Assembly: GCA_002781265.1 (NCBI GenBank)
Contig: PETS01000078.1
Coordinates: forward strand, 1 to 8,338
Direction: 5' to 3'
Source: Candidatus Falkowbacteria bacterium CG02_land_8_20_14_3_00_36_14
GTDB taxonomy: Bacteria > Patescibacteriota > Patescibacteriia > Patescibacteriales > UM-FILTER-36-11
DNA: 8,338 nucleotides
In this document: piece after piece, positions 1 through 7,046 of the stretch
Numbering within the stretch: position 1 is the stretch's first letter
Layout of the letters: the number at the start of each line of letters is the position of its first letter
Made by a program: the position numbers and the translations under genes
Notes under the pieces: model-generated
Seen by the model: the letters and a program-made list of their open reading frames with translations, nothing else
Database searches by the model: none
What the model was told of the DNA's origin: nothing

Positions 1-1
1 T

Positions 2-2596
2 TCCGCTCCCCAGTTTACCAGTTCTATCCTGCCCGCCGGTAAATCCGGCGTTCCTTACAGCGGATTTATCTCCGCCGCCGATGCGGACGGAGATCCTATC
101 ACCTGGACTTGGTCTGCCCCCGGCCCCTGGCCGCAATGGCAGGCCACGCCTATACTAAGAGATCCGGTGCCGGCCAAAGCAGACACTAAGGAGGTTTATT
201 CTCCCGGGGCTGGTCAAGACGGCGCTTACCAGATAACCGTCACCATTGACGACGGCCGGGGCCTGGGCAACAGCGTTATCACCAAGACTTTTACTATTAA
301 TGTGAGCAATTATCCGCCAGTAATTCCAATAATTAGCGATTTTAATTATACTGCCAGCGCAACAAATCCAATAAATTTTAGTTTTACCGCCACCGACAAT
401 CCACTTAACATTCCTCCGCTATTTCCTTTTATTGCTAAATTAATTTCTCCTCCTTTTTTACCGCCAGGTTTTTTATCATCTACATTACAGCTTCCTAATA
501 GTTTTGTCTATGCCATAACCGGTAGTCCCAATGCATATCCAGCTAATACTTTCAATAATCCTACATTTATTAATCAACAAAACTATTTAGTTGATATAAT
601 TAATATTTTTAATGCCAAATCTATGGCTAATTTTAATATTAATATTATTAATCATCCACCCACTATTTCCACTCCTTTTCCCTGCTCTGCTACCGCAAGA
701 ATTAAAAATTATTATGCTTGTCAAATTTCCGCTTCTGATTCGGACGGAAATAATATAACATATAGTCTATCGGCTAATCCAGCTGGTTCTGGGTTAAATA
801 TAAATGGCAATACTGGTCTGATTTCCGGCATTTCGCCTTTATCAGCATCTGATATAATTTATACTTTAACAGTTATTACTACCGATGAGTATGGTTATTC
901 CTCCTTACCCGCATCTTTTATATTAAATGTTCAGACCTATTGCGGTGATGGAATAGCCCAAATCTTAAATGGCGAGAAAACCGGAGGATTGACTAATAAT
1001 GGCGATGAAGAATGCGATGACGGCAATGTTGTTAATAACGATGCTTGCCATAATAATTGTACTTGGTATATAAAAACATGGTTTACAAATAGTTTTAATA
1101 TTGATGCGACTTTAACGAATAGAAGCGCCGTATCAGCTGTGTATGACGATGATCGAATAACAAATCAGGCAGCTAATGACGGCGGTAATAATTTAAAAGT
1201 ATTCGGCATCATGGAAACGCCGTATATATGGGTTGTCAACTCAACTCATGATTTGATCGCCAAAATAAGAACTTTTATCGGGCCCCAAGTAACATCCGCG
1301 GGCATAAATTATTCTATAATTGAAAGTCGAGGTCAATATATTGGCAGTTATCCGGTAGGAGACAATCCTTCCAGAACCTCTGTAAACGCTGAAACCGGCG
1401 ATGTTTGGGTAGCTAATAGAAATAGCTCTAATATAACCAAGCTGAACATTGACGGGACAGTAATTAAAACTTGCCCTACCGGCTCTGGACCTAGAGGCGT
1501 TGCTATAGAGCAAAACGGAGATGCATGGATTGCGAATGCAAACGATGGCACATTAGTTAAAATTCCAGGCGGTGATTATGACGGCAGTGGTACTGAAGAT
1601 AATAGTGACTGCAATATTCTTGTTACAGCGTCTGTCGGCGGATTTCCGTATGGACTGGCTATGGATAGTAATAATGATATTTGGATATCAAATAGGGATG
1701 TCGCTACTAGCTCATGTATTTTTCAGCAGACTATCCAAAAATATAATACTCAAACAGGGGGTGTTACTAATTATGGTAGATGTACCCATACACTTGATCT
1801 TTATGGAATAACTGTGGATCTTAATGACAATGTCTGGGCAGCCAAGTATGTTGGCGATGCAAATTCCGGCGTTTACAAACTTGATGCAATTACAGGCATT
1901 ATCAGCGAATATGTTTTTTCGCCAGCCATTTATCCGGTTAATACAATAGCTTCCAGGGGCGTTTCTATTGATACTAATGGCAGTATCTGGATGGCTGTTG
2001 ACGGTCCGGGTAATTTAATTAAAATACCAGATCCTAATAATCCATTGCTTATAGGTCCTTATAACACCGGTGGAATAACACCTATCGGCGTAGCTGGGGA
2101 TTCGGCTGGCCAGATTTGGACAATTAATTATACTTCGGCAAGCATAACTGCATTAGATTCGGGAGGCAATATTCTTGCGCCGACGCCGGTATTAACATAT
2201 GATCCCTTAGATCTCCGTTATGCTTCTCCTCCGAATCCATATACATACAGCGATATGACCGGCTTGAATAGAGCTATGATTTTTAGAAGCGGAGTTTGGA
2301 AAGGTGATTTTAATTCCGGTTATTTGGGCCAGAAATGGGGAAATATCAGGTGGAAAGAAATTATTCCCAGCCCTAATCAAACGGTAACAGTAGAGGCTAG
2401 AGCCAGCGATAATTCGGCATTTGTAGGAGTTATATGGATCACAGTTGACCAAAGCGCTTCGCCACTGCCAAATACTTGGGATGCAATATCCTATTTAGAT
2501 GCCAGAAAAACAGGGCAATATTTGCAGATTAGAATAATATTGCGATCCAGCACTAGGGGAATTACTCCGGTTGTTTGGGATTTAGAGATTTATTAA
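2..2596 (+). CDS. Large multidomain surface protein, 5'-truncated (cadherin/Ig-like, DUF4215-type, beta-propeller)
   Basis: The frame is open from the left edge (864 visible residues), so the gene begins outside the window; the GTG at 167 lies inside a domain and is not the start. Domains in order: a cadherin/He_PIG-like beta domain (about nt 2-315, with DADGDPITW and a closing TFTINVSNYPPVI); a second, diverged one to about 660, closing on NINIINHPPTI; a third to about 930 with SDSDGNNITYSLS; a DUF4215/Myxococcus-type Cys motif at 941-1060 (CGDG, EECDDGN, DAC, NNC); a Vgb/NHL-like beta-propeller at about 1220-2175 with repeated blades such as DVWVANRNSSNI, DAWIANANDGTL and DIWISNRD; and a beta-rich C-terminal domain at about 2270-2593 with VEARASD and YLQIRIILRSS. 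This is the architecture of an exported adhesion or carbohydrate-binding protein. No LPXTG or membrane anchor is present at the C-terminus. GC is about 58% in the first 300 nt and 20-40% over the next 400. Domain classes are confident; ligand and function are unknown. Confidence 0.88.
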   Translation, partial: SAPQFTSSILPAGKSGVPYSGFISAADADGDPITWTWSAPGPWPQWQATPILRDPVPAKADTKEVYSPGAGQDGAYQITVTIDDGRGLGNSVITKTFTINVSNYPPVIPIISDFNYTASATNPINFSFTATDNPLNIPPLFPFIAKLISPPFLPPGFLSSTLQLPNSFVYAITGSPNAYPANTFNNPTFINQQNYLVDIINIFNAKSMANFNINIINHPPTISTPFPCSATARIKNYYACQISASDSDGNNITYSLSANPAGSGLNINGNTGLISGISPLSASDIIYTLTVITTDEYGYSSLPASFILNVQTYCGDGIAQILNGEKTGGLTNNGDEECDDGNVVNNDACHNNCTWYIKTWFTNSFNIDATLTNRSAVSAVYDDDRITNQAANDGGNNLKVFGIMETPYIWVVNSTHDLIAKIRTFIGPQVTSAGINYSIIESRGQYIGSYPVGDNPSRTSVNAETGDVWVANRNSSNITKLNIDGTVIKTCPTGSGPRGVAIEQNGDAWIANANDGTLVKIPGGDYDGSGTEDNSDCNILVTASVGGFPYGLAMDSNNDIWISNRDVATSSCIFQQTIQKYNTQTGGVTNYGRCTHTLDLYGITVDLNDNVWAAKYVGDANSGVYKLDAITGIISEYVFSPAIYPVNTIASRGVSIDTNGSIWMAVDGPGNLIKIPDPNNPLLIGPYNTGGITPIGVAGDSAGQIWTINYTSASITALDSGGNILAPTPVLTYDPLDLRYASPPNPYTYSDMTGLNRAMIFRSGVWKGDFNSGYLGQKWGNIRWKEIIPSPNQTVTVEARASDNSAFVGVIWITVDQSASPLPNTWDAISYLDARKTGQYLQIRIILRSSTRGITPVVWDLEIY

Positions 2597-2606
2597 ATAT
2601 TGATAT

Positions 2607-3470
2607 ATGGTAAAAAATAAAAAAATATTAATTTTATTTTTAGGGCTAATATTATTTATTGTATTATTGATTTTTTTTCTATATTTTAAAAATAATAATA
2701 GTATAAACAAAAATGTTGATAAAAATAATGAAAATTATAATAACAAAGAATCTGAAAATTTGGGTAAAATAAATCAAGTATCTCCTTATAGTTATAAAGA
2801 AAATATTATTAGAGCGGCTATTGAGCAAAAAACCGCAGAATCTTGTTCACGACTGCTGTTCGGAGAAGATAAATTCGACTGTGTTTTTAGGGTGGCCATT
2901 GCGAACCGATCAGAAGAATTGTGCGTCGAGCTTAAGGGTTCAACTAGAGAAAAAGAATGTTATGATTATATACAATTAGAAAAAGTTAAATTAGAGAAAA
3001 ATTTGCAAAGCTGTTTAAATTTAGATTTAAACAAAGAGACACAAATGGCCTGCTTGATAAATTATTTTAGCGACAAATTTGATATTAATATATGCAATAA
3101 TTCATTTAATAATGACGAAGATTATAAGCTTTTATGTGAAAGCATAATAAACCATAATATAGCTATTAAGGAAAAAGATATAAAAATGTGTGATAAGATA
3201 GAGTTGGAAAATTATAAGGTAGATTGTTTGATAATTTTAAATAATCAGCCGAAAGACAGCGATGGGGATGGAATAAAAGATAGTCTTGAACTAATGTATG
3301 ATACAAATCCTTATGATAAAGATACCGATAAGGACGGTTTAACAGATTTTGACGAAACAATGATATATTCAACAAATCCGAAAAATCCAGACACCGACGG
3401 CGACGGCTATAATGACCGCGATGAAGTCAAGAACGGCTACAATCCGAAAGGCGAAGGGAAATTAAAATAA
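2607..3470 (+). CDS. Membrane-anchored protein with Cys-pair helical repeats and TSP3 calcium-binding repeats
   Basis: This 287-residue protein starts 10 nt after the preceding stop, probably on the same transcript. The ATG is the only sensible start because it directly precedes the membrane segment; no Shine-Dalgarno is seen. Residues 6-27 form one hydrophobic signal-anchor helix, followed by an Asn/Lys-rich linker to about 60. Residues 70-210 are predicted helical and hold ten cysteines (80, 92, 106, 118, 136, 149, 163, 177, 195, 207) in a regular pattern. Residues 217-273 hold three thrombospondin type 3-like Ca-binding loops: D217-E228, D239-E250 and D262-E273, each of the DxDxDG form, spaced by TNP turns. 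The expected topology is N-terminus in, with the Cys and Ca-binding parts outside. The Cys region is very AT-rich, while the last loop (3390-3450) is about 50% GC. Function is unknown; surface adhesion or a stalk-like role with the upstream gene is inferred. Confidence 0.88.
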   Translation: MVKNKKILILFLGLILFIVLLIFFLYFKNNNSINKNVDKNNENYNNKESENLGKINQVSPYSYKENIIRAAIEQKTAESCSRLLFGEDKFDCVFRVAIANRSEELCVELKGSTREKECYDYIQLEKVKLEKNLQSCLNLDLNKETQMACLINYFSDKFDINICNNSFNNDEDYKLLCESIINHNIAIKEKDIKMCDKIELENYKVDCLIILNNQPKDSDGDGIKDSLELMYDTNPYDKDTDKDGLTDFDETMIYSTNPKNPDTDGDGYNDRDEVKNGYNPKGEGKLK

Positions 3471-3500
3471 ACCCCATTAGAAAACTTTTCTAACGGGGTT
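3470..3500 (+). terminator. Strong inverted repeat at the end of the TSP3-repeat gene
   Basis: The repeat is centred on C3485. 3470-3484 pairs with 3486-3500 over 15 positions with one A-C mismatch (3476/3494): AACCCC with GGGGTT, then TTAGAAAA with TTTTCTAA. It begins on the last base of the stop codon. No immediate T-run follows on the plus strand (the next is 3510-3514), so termination of plus-strand transcripts is uncertain. On the minus strand the hairpin is followed by a T-rich stretch, but no minus-strand gene lies near. It may instead be one state of the alternative fold with the arm at 3541-3551. Confidence 0.55.
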
Positions 3501-3555
3501 AATCTCCAATTTTTCTCAGACTGTCTGAGAAAGGATTTCTTTTAACGGGGTAAAT
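3489..3555 (+). repeat. Duplicated 15-nt arm (3489-3503 and 3541-3555) flanking the second hairpin
   Basis: The two copies match at 13 of 15 positions around a shared TAACGGGGT core and lie 52 nt apart. Both can pair with the same upstream arm (3471-3484, ACCCC core), so the pairings exclude each other. The downstream copy carries GGGG at 3547-3550, 12 nt before the ATG at 3563. That is a poor but possible Shine-Dalgarno, which the alternative pairing would mask. Duplication and complementarity are seen directly; any switching role is inference. Confidence 0.5.
3512..3543 (+). terminator. Perfect hairpin followed by a T-rich run, candidate intrinsic terminator
   Basis: 3512-3521 and 3523-3532 are perfect inverted repeats centred on T3522, giving a nine-pair stem (TTTCTCAGA with TCTGAGAAA) and a CTG loop. 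GGA and then TTTCTTTT follow. A stem plus T-rich tail fits intrinsic termination before the gene at 3563. The 21-nt symmetric site could alternatively be a dyad operator. Confidence 0.5.
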
Positions 3556-3562
3556 TAAAAAT

Positions 3563-3931
3563 ATGTTTACGCACAATTCCATCGCTTACGGCACGAAAAT
3601 TTTAGCGGAAATCATCGGTCATGTTTTATATTTTCCGCTTTGGTGGTATTCAACCGGCTTGATGAGGCTTTTAAACAATTTAAGAAATTTTTTGTCTGAC
3701 CGGGAGAAATCCTTAGCGCTTTTAATCTGGATAAAAAACATCGGCCGGCCGATGTACGGCCAATACGACTGGCAGGGGAGGATTATCAGTTTTTTTATGC
3801 GCTTGATCCAAATTATAATCAGGAGTTTTTTTATGTTGTTTTGGCTGGCTCTGGCCCTGGCCATATTAGGCCTGTGGGCGCTATTGCCGTTTATAGTTTT
3901 GTATAATATATATTGGCAATTATTTTATTAA
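3563..3931 (+). CDS. Small integral membrane protein upstream of the AAA+ gene
   Basis: This 122-residue protein has hydrophobic segments at about residues 11-34 and 85-118 (the second long enough for one or two helices). Between them lies a basic/polar linker with RNFLSDREKS and NIGRPMYGQYDWQGRIISF. I cannot name a characterised family. The central GRPMYGQYDW stretch reads like a conserved motif, and I recall similar small proteins beside membrane Clp-type ATPases in Patescibacteria, but that needs a search. It ends 16 nt before the AAA+ gene on the same strand, which suggests an operon and a role as membrane partner or adaptor of that ATPase. The ATG at 3563 precedes the first hydrophobic segment; GGGG 12 nt upstream is a weak ribosome site. 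It is far less AT-rich than the preceding gene. Confidence 0.8.
   Translation: MFTHNSIAYGTKILAEIIGHVLYFPLWWYSTGLMRLLNNLRNFLSDREKSLALLIWIKNIGRPMYGQYDWQGRIISFFMRLIQIIIRSFFMLFWLALALAILGLWALLPFIVLYNIYWQLFY
3738..3755. repeat. 18-bp perfect palindrome inside the small membrane protein gene
   Basis: ACATCGGCCGGCCGATGT is identical to its reverse complement. It encodes the NIGRPM part of the conserved-looking linker. It may simply reflect use of GGC, CGG and CCG codons. Confidence 0.6.
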
Positions 3932-3947
3932 GCAACAAGTATAATAT

Positions 3948-6701
3948 ATGGCAGGACAAGAATTAAAATCAAATATAGAGTATATTATCTGTTCGGTTTG
4001 CAATGGCTCGGGCAAGAACAAGCATGGGCTTGACTGCCCCGATTGCGCCGGCATGGGCCTGGGCGTTTTTTGGGAAGGCGCTTTTTATTATTGGGGGCCG
4101 AAATTGGGATTGGCGGTGATAAAATTAAGCCATTTAAAAAGAAAAATAAATATTATAGTAAATATCTGCTCTTTTCTCATCGGATTGGCCGGCCTCTTGG
4201 CCTTAGGGTGGTGGTTTTGGACAAACAACGGGTTAGCGGAATACGGGGGCGATATTGAAAAATTAGCTTTTTGGCGCGTAAAAAATTGGCTTATCTTATT
4301 TTTTTGGATAAGCATGATTTTCAGCCTGTTTGTTTTTTACCGATTAAGCGAAGAAGAAGTTTTAAAACAGAAAATAAAAAAATTAACTTATGAGTCAAGA
4401 AAGAGAATGGTCGCTTTGCCTAATAATTGGGATGAATTAAAAAAATATAATGCCAGAATAGACGTGTCTGCCGGCTATAGCGAAGAAGCTATGGCCGTAG
4501 TAGAAAAAGCCTATATTTTAGCCCAATCATTAAAGCATGGCCAAGTTGCCATTATGCATTTGTTTTATTCTTTATTCACGGATAAAACCGTGTTGGCTTT
4601 TTTTTCCAGATTAAATGTCAATAAAAAAGATCTGTTTAATATAATTAAAAACCGCATTACTGGAATCCAAGATAAAGGCAAGACCGAATTATCCCTATCT
4701 GTAAAAAAGGTTTTGATCGCCAGTTATATATTAGCTCTGAATTTAAAGCAAAATAAAGTTAAAGTTTTAAATTTAATATTACCCTGTAATTATCAGGATA
4801 AAGTATTGGCTGAAATTTTATATGATTTAGCCATAGACAATGATAAGATAATTAATTGCCTTAAATGGTTTATTATTGACGACGAAATGATGGCTCGGTA
4901 CCGGATTTACCGCAAGATGGCGCGGTTTAAGCCCGGTTCAAATATGGACAGGGCTTACACAGCCGTAGCCACGCCGGTATTAAATCATTTTGCCTATGAT
5001 TTAACGTTAGCGGCCAAATGGGGCCGGCTTGAATTTTGTGTAGCCCGCGAAAATGAAATCAAAAAAATATTTCAGCAACTGGAAAGCGGTCATACCGGCG
5101 TTATTCTCTACGGTGAAGACGGCATAGGCAAAAATAGCATTGTGGAAGGAATCGCTCAGATGATGGTGGAAGAAGACGTGCCTAAAATTTTAAAGGATAA
5201 AAGGTTAATTAAGCTGGATGTATCAAGATTAATTAGCGGCGCTATCGCCGCCAAGGCCCAGGAAAGGTTGCTGGTGATAATTGACGAGATCATAAAATCG
5301 GGCAATATCATTTTGTATATAAACAATATTGAGAATTTAGTCGGCATTACTGCCGGAGACGAGGAGAGTATGGACTTGTCAGAAGTTTTAGTGGAAGCCA
5401 TAGAGAGAAAAAATATTTTTTGCCTCGCCACCGCCACTAACCAGAATTATGTCAATTACATAGAAGATACATCCTTGGGCGCGATTATGGCCAACATTAA
5501 AATTAAGGAGCCGGATATTAACGAGGCTATCCAAATCGTGGAAAGCAAGATCGGTCCGCTGGAGTTTAAATACAAAGTTTATTTTTCCTATAACGCCGTA
5601 GAGGATGTAATAAAATTAACCGCCAAATACATCCATGATGAATTTCTTCCGGCTAAAGCCATAAAAATATTGGAATTAGTGGCGGTTAAAGTTGCCCAGA
5701 CAAAAGGGGAAGCAGTGATGGTGGATAGAAATGATATTGCCGCCGTTATCAGCGAAGTCACCGGCATACCCTTGTTAAAAATTACCGAGGAAGAGAGCGA
5801 TATTTTATTAAATTTGGAAGCTAAAATTCACGAGCGGATGATAAATCAGGAGGAAGCGGTTAATATGGTGGCGGCCAGCTTAAGAAGGGCCCGGGCGGAG
5901 ATGAGTGAAAACAAAAGGCCGATTGCTTCATTTTTATTCCTAGGGCCGACCGGCGTGGGCAAAACCGAACTGGCCAAAACCGTGGCCGATATTTATTTCG
6001 GCAGCGAGAAGAATATGATCCGCCTGGATATGAGCGAATATCAACATCAGGACAGCATTGGCAAAATGATAGGCGAAACCGGCAGCCGCGGCTATTTAAC
6101 CGAAGCGGTGCGCAAAGCGCCATTTTCCTTGATATTATTGGATGAAATAGAAAAAGCGCATAAAGATATTCTTAATTTATTTCTACAAGTGATGGATGAC
6201 GGCCGTTTGACCGACGCGGGAGGGCGGACCATTGATTTTACCAATGCCATTATCATTGCTACCTCTAATGCCGGCGCGGTTTTTATCCAAGAACAGCTAC
6301 GGGCCGGCATTAACATTGAAATGATTAAAGAAGATTTAATAAACGAATATCTTAATAAAGTTATGAGGCCGGAGCTTTTAAACCGATTTGACGGGATAAT
6401 TGTCTTTAAGCCTTTAAGCATGGCTAATGTGGAAGCTATCGCCGGATTAATGTTAAAGGGAATAGGCAAGATGCTTGAGGCCAAAGGCATCAGGATGAAA
6501 GTCGCCCGGGAAGCGGTTAAAAAATTAGCCCGCGCCGGTTTTGATCCCAAATTCGGCGCGCGGCCTTTGCGAAGATTATTGCAGGATAAAATAGAAAATG
6601 TTATTGCCAATAAAATTTTATCCGGAGAATTGGTCCGGCGGGATACGCTGGTGATAGATAGCAGTGCCGAGATTAAAATAGAAAAAAGGCAGAAGTTATA
6701 A
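3948..6701 (+). CDS. Membrane-anchored ClpC/ClpB-like AAA+ protein with DnaJ-type zinc finger and degenerate D1
   Basis: 917 residues. Residues 15-37 carry two CxxCxGxG-like knuckles (C15, C18, C30, C33) as in DnaJ zinc fingers. TM helices lie at about 67-91 and 113-131. A diverged double Clp_N repeat spans about 177-305, D1 about 361-600 and D2 about 620-905. D2 has a complete ATPase site: Walker A GPTGVGKT 666-673, Walker B LILLDE 728-733, sensor-1 N774, arginine finger R813 (LLNRFD) and sensor-2 R872 (GARPLRR). D1 does not: Walker A reads GEDGIGKN (N396 for Thr/Ser), Walker B reads ILYINN (N459, N460 for Asp-Glu), and the RR of the usual ALERRF is A512-I513. The usual pore tyrosines are missing: the D1 loop reads SGAIAAK (430-436), and D2 reads IGETGSRGYLTEAV (708-721) where GYVG is expected. 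No M-domain coiled coil or LGF/IGF ClpP loop is seen. ClpC is usually about 810-850 residues and soluble. Likely a membrane-tethered remodelling ATPase; calling it a protease subunit would be unsafe. It lies 16 nt after the small membrane protein gene. Confidence 0.93.
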   Translation: MAGQELKSNIEYIICSVCNGSGKNKHGLDCPDCAGMGLGVFWEGAFYYWGPKLGLAVIKLSHLKRKINIIVNICSFLIGLAGLLALGWWFWTNNGLAEYGGDIEKLAFWRVKNWLILFFWISMIFSLFVFYRLSEEEVLKQKIKKLTYESRKRMVALPNNWDELKKYNARIDVSAGYSEEAMAVVEKAYILAQSLKHGQVAIMHLFYSLFTDKTVLAFFSRLNVNKKDLFNIIKNRITGIQDKGKTELSLSVKKVLIASYILALNLKQNKVKVLNLILPCNYQDKVLAEILYDLAIDNDKIINCLKWFIIDDEMMARYRIYRKMARFKPGSNMDRAYTAVATPVLNHFAYDLTLAAKWGRLEFCVARENEIKKIFQQLESGHTGVILYGEDGIGKNSIVEGIAQMMVEEDVPKILKDKRLIKLDVSRLISGAIAAKAQERLLVIIDEIIKSGNIILYINNIENLVGITAGDEESMDLSEVLVEAIERKNIFCLATATNQNYVNYIEDTSLGAIMANIKIKEPDINEAIQIVESKIGPLEFKYKVYFSYNAVEDVIKLTAKYIHDEFLPAKAIKILELVAVKVAQTKGEAVMVDRNDIAAVISEVTGIPLLKITEEESDILLNLEAKIHERMINQEEAVNMVAASLRRARAEMSENKRPIASFLFLGPTGVGKTELAKTVADIYFGSEKNMIRLDMSEYQHQDSIGKMIGETGSRGYLTEAVRKAPFSLILLDEIEKAHKDILNLFLQVMDDGRLTDAGGRTIDFTNAIIIATSNAGAVFIQEQLRAGINIEMIKEDLINEYLNKVMRPELLNRFDGIIVFKPLSMANVEAIAGLMLKGIGKMLEAKGIRMKVAREAVKKLARAGFDPKFGARPLRRLLQDKIENVIANKILSGELVRRDTLVIDSSAEIKIEKRQKL

Positions 6702-6729
6702 AAAAAGGAACGCTATTTTTTAGCGTTCC
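6701..6729 (-). terminator. Intrinsic terminator of the minus-strand orphan gene
   Basis: 6707-6715 and 6721-6729 are perfect nine-base inverted repeats (GGAACGCTA with TAGCGTTCC) around a five-base loop. Read on the minus strand, the stem is followed at once by six T (complement of 6701-6706), the classic intrinsic terminator form. The TAG stop of the minus gene lies inside the stem. On the plus strand only AGTATTTCTC follows, so it is a weaker stop for the AAA+ transcript that ends six bases before the stem. Confidence 0.8.
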
Positions 6730-7000
6730 AGTATTTCTCAAGATAGTTGGACAAACCCTTTTTACTGAAGATATAAATTTCATCAAAATCTAATTTTTCA
6801 ATCTTGTTTTTAAAATCTTTAATATCTGTATATTTTATTATTGTTAACTCACCTTTTAATCTTAATTTTTTAGATACTTTATTTTCACAAAAACAATTAA
6901 TATTTGGACCGTTTACAACAACTAAAATATTTTTGATTTTTTTTCTTTTAATTATTTTCTTCCTCCCACTTTTATTTTTTATATTTATACCTTTTTTCAT
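6713..7000 (-). CDS. Small Lys-rich orphan protein with NGPN motif
   Basis: This 95-residue protein is on the opposite strand to every other gene here. The ATG (complement of 6998-7000) has AGGGGG four bases upstream, the best ribosome site in the window, and the stop sits in an intrinsic terminator; together these favour a real gene. The first 23 residues are strongly basic (RKK, KRKK). Then comes KNILVVVNGPNINCF, a beta strand plus loop recalling the start of type II dehydroquinases (NGPNLN) or NYN/PIN-type nucleases (DGPNL). The catalytic residues of those families are not recognisable and it is much shorter than AroQ (about 145). The C-terminal half alternates strand and helix (GELTIIKY, DEIYIFSKKGLSNYLEKY), like a compact alpha/beta fold. 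GC is near 20%, below its neighbours. Function unknown. Confidence 0.65.
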   Translation of the reverse strand: MKKGINIKNKSGRKKIIKRKKIKNILVVVNGPNINCFCENKVSKKLRLKGELTIIKYTDIKDFKNKIEKLDFDEIYIFSKKGLSNYLEKYWNAKK

Positions 7001-7004
7001 TATT

Positions 7005-7010
7005 CCCCCT
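7005..7010 (-). promoter_or_regulatory. Shine-Dalgarno site AGGGGG of the minus-strand gene
   Basis: Read on the minus strand, AGGGGG is followed by AATA and then the ATG at 7000. It decides the start of the 95-residue protein and contrasts with the SD-less starts of the plus-strand genes. Confidence 0.7.
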
Positions 7011-7046
7011 TTTTAATTTTTTAAAAAACAAATTATTCATCTTATT

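Noticed and set aside
167..169. GTG as start codon of the left-edge gene
   Set aside because: The same frame is open to nucleotide 2 and encodes the first half of the same cadherin-like domain, so the start lies outside the window.
3940..3945. TATAAT just before the AAA+ start codon as a promoter
   Set aside because: It ends two bases before the ATG, no -35 is seen, and the 16-nt gap fits an operon.
6092..6610. Minus-strand ORF of 172 residues
   Set aside because: It lies fully opposite the highly conserved D2 domain of the AAA+ gene and has no recognisable motif or ribosome site.
6804..7016. Plus-strand ORF of 70 residues, very hydrophobic
   Set aside because: It is antisense to the Lys/Asn-rich minus gene, which explains its Phe/Leu/Ile bias. 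It has no ribosome site, while the minus frame has SD, terminator and candidate promoter.
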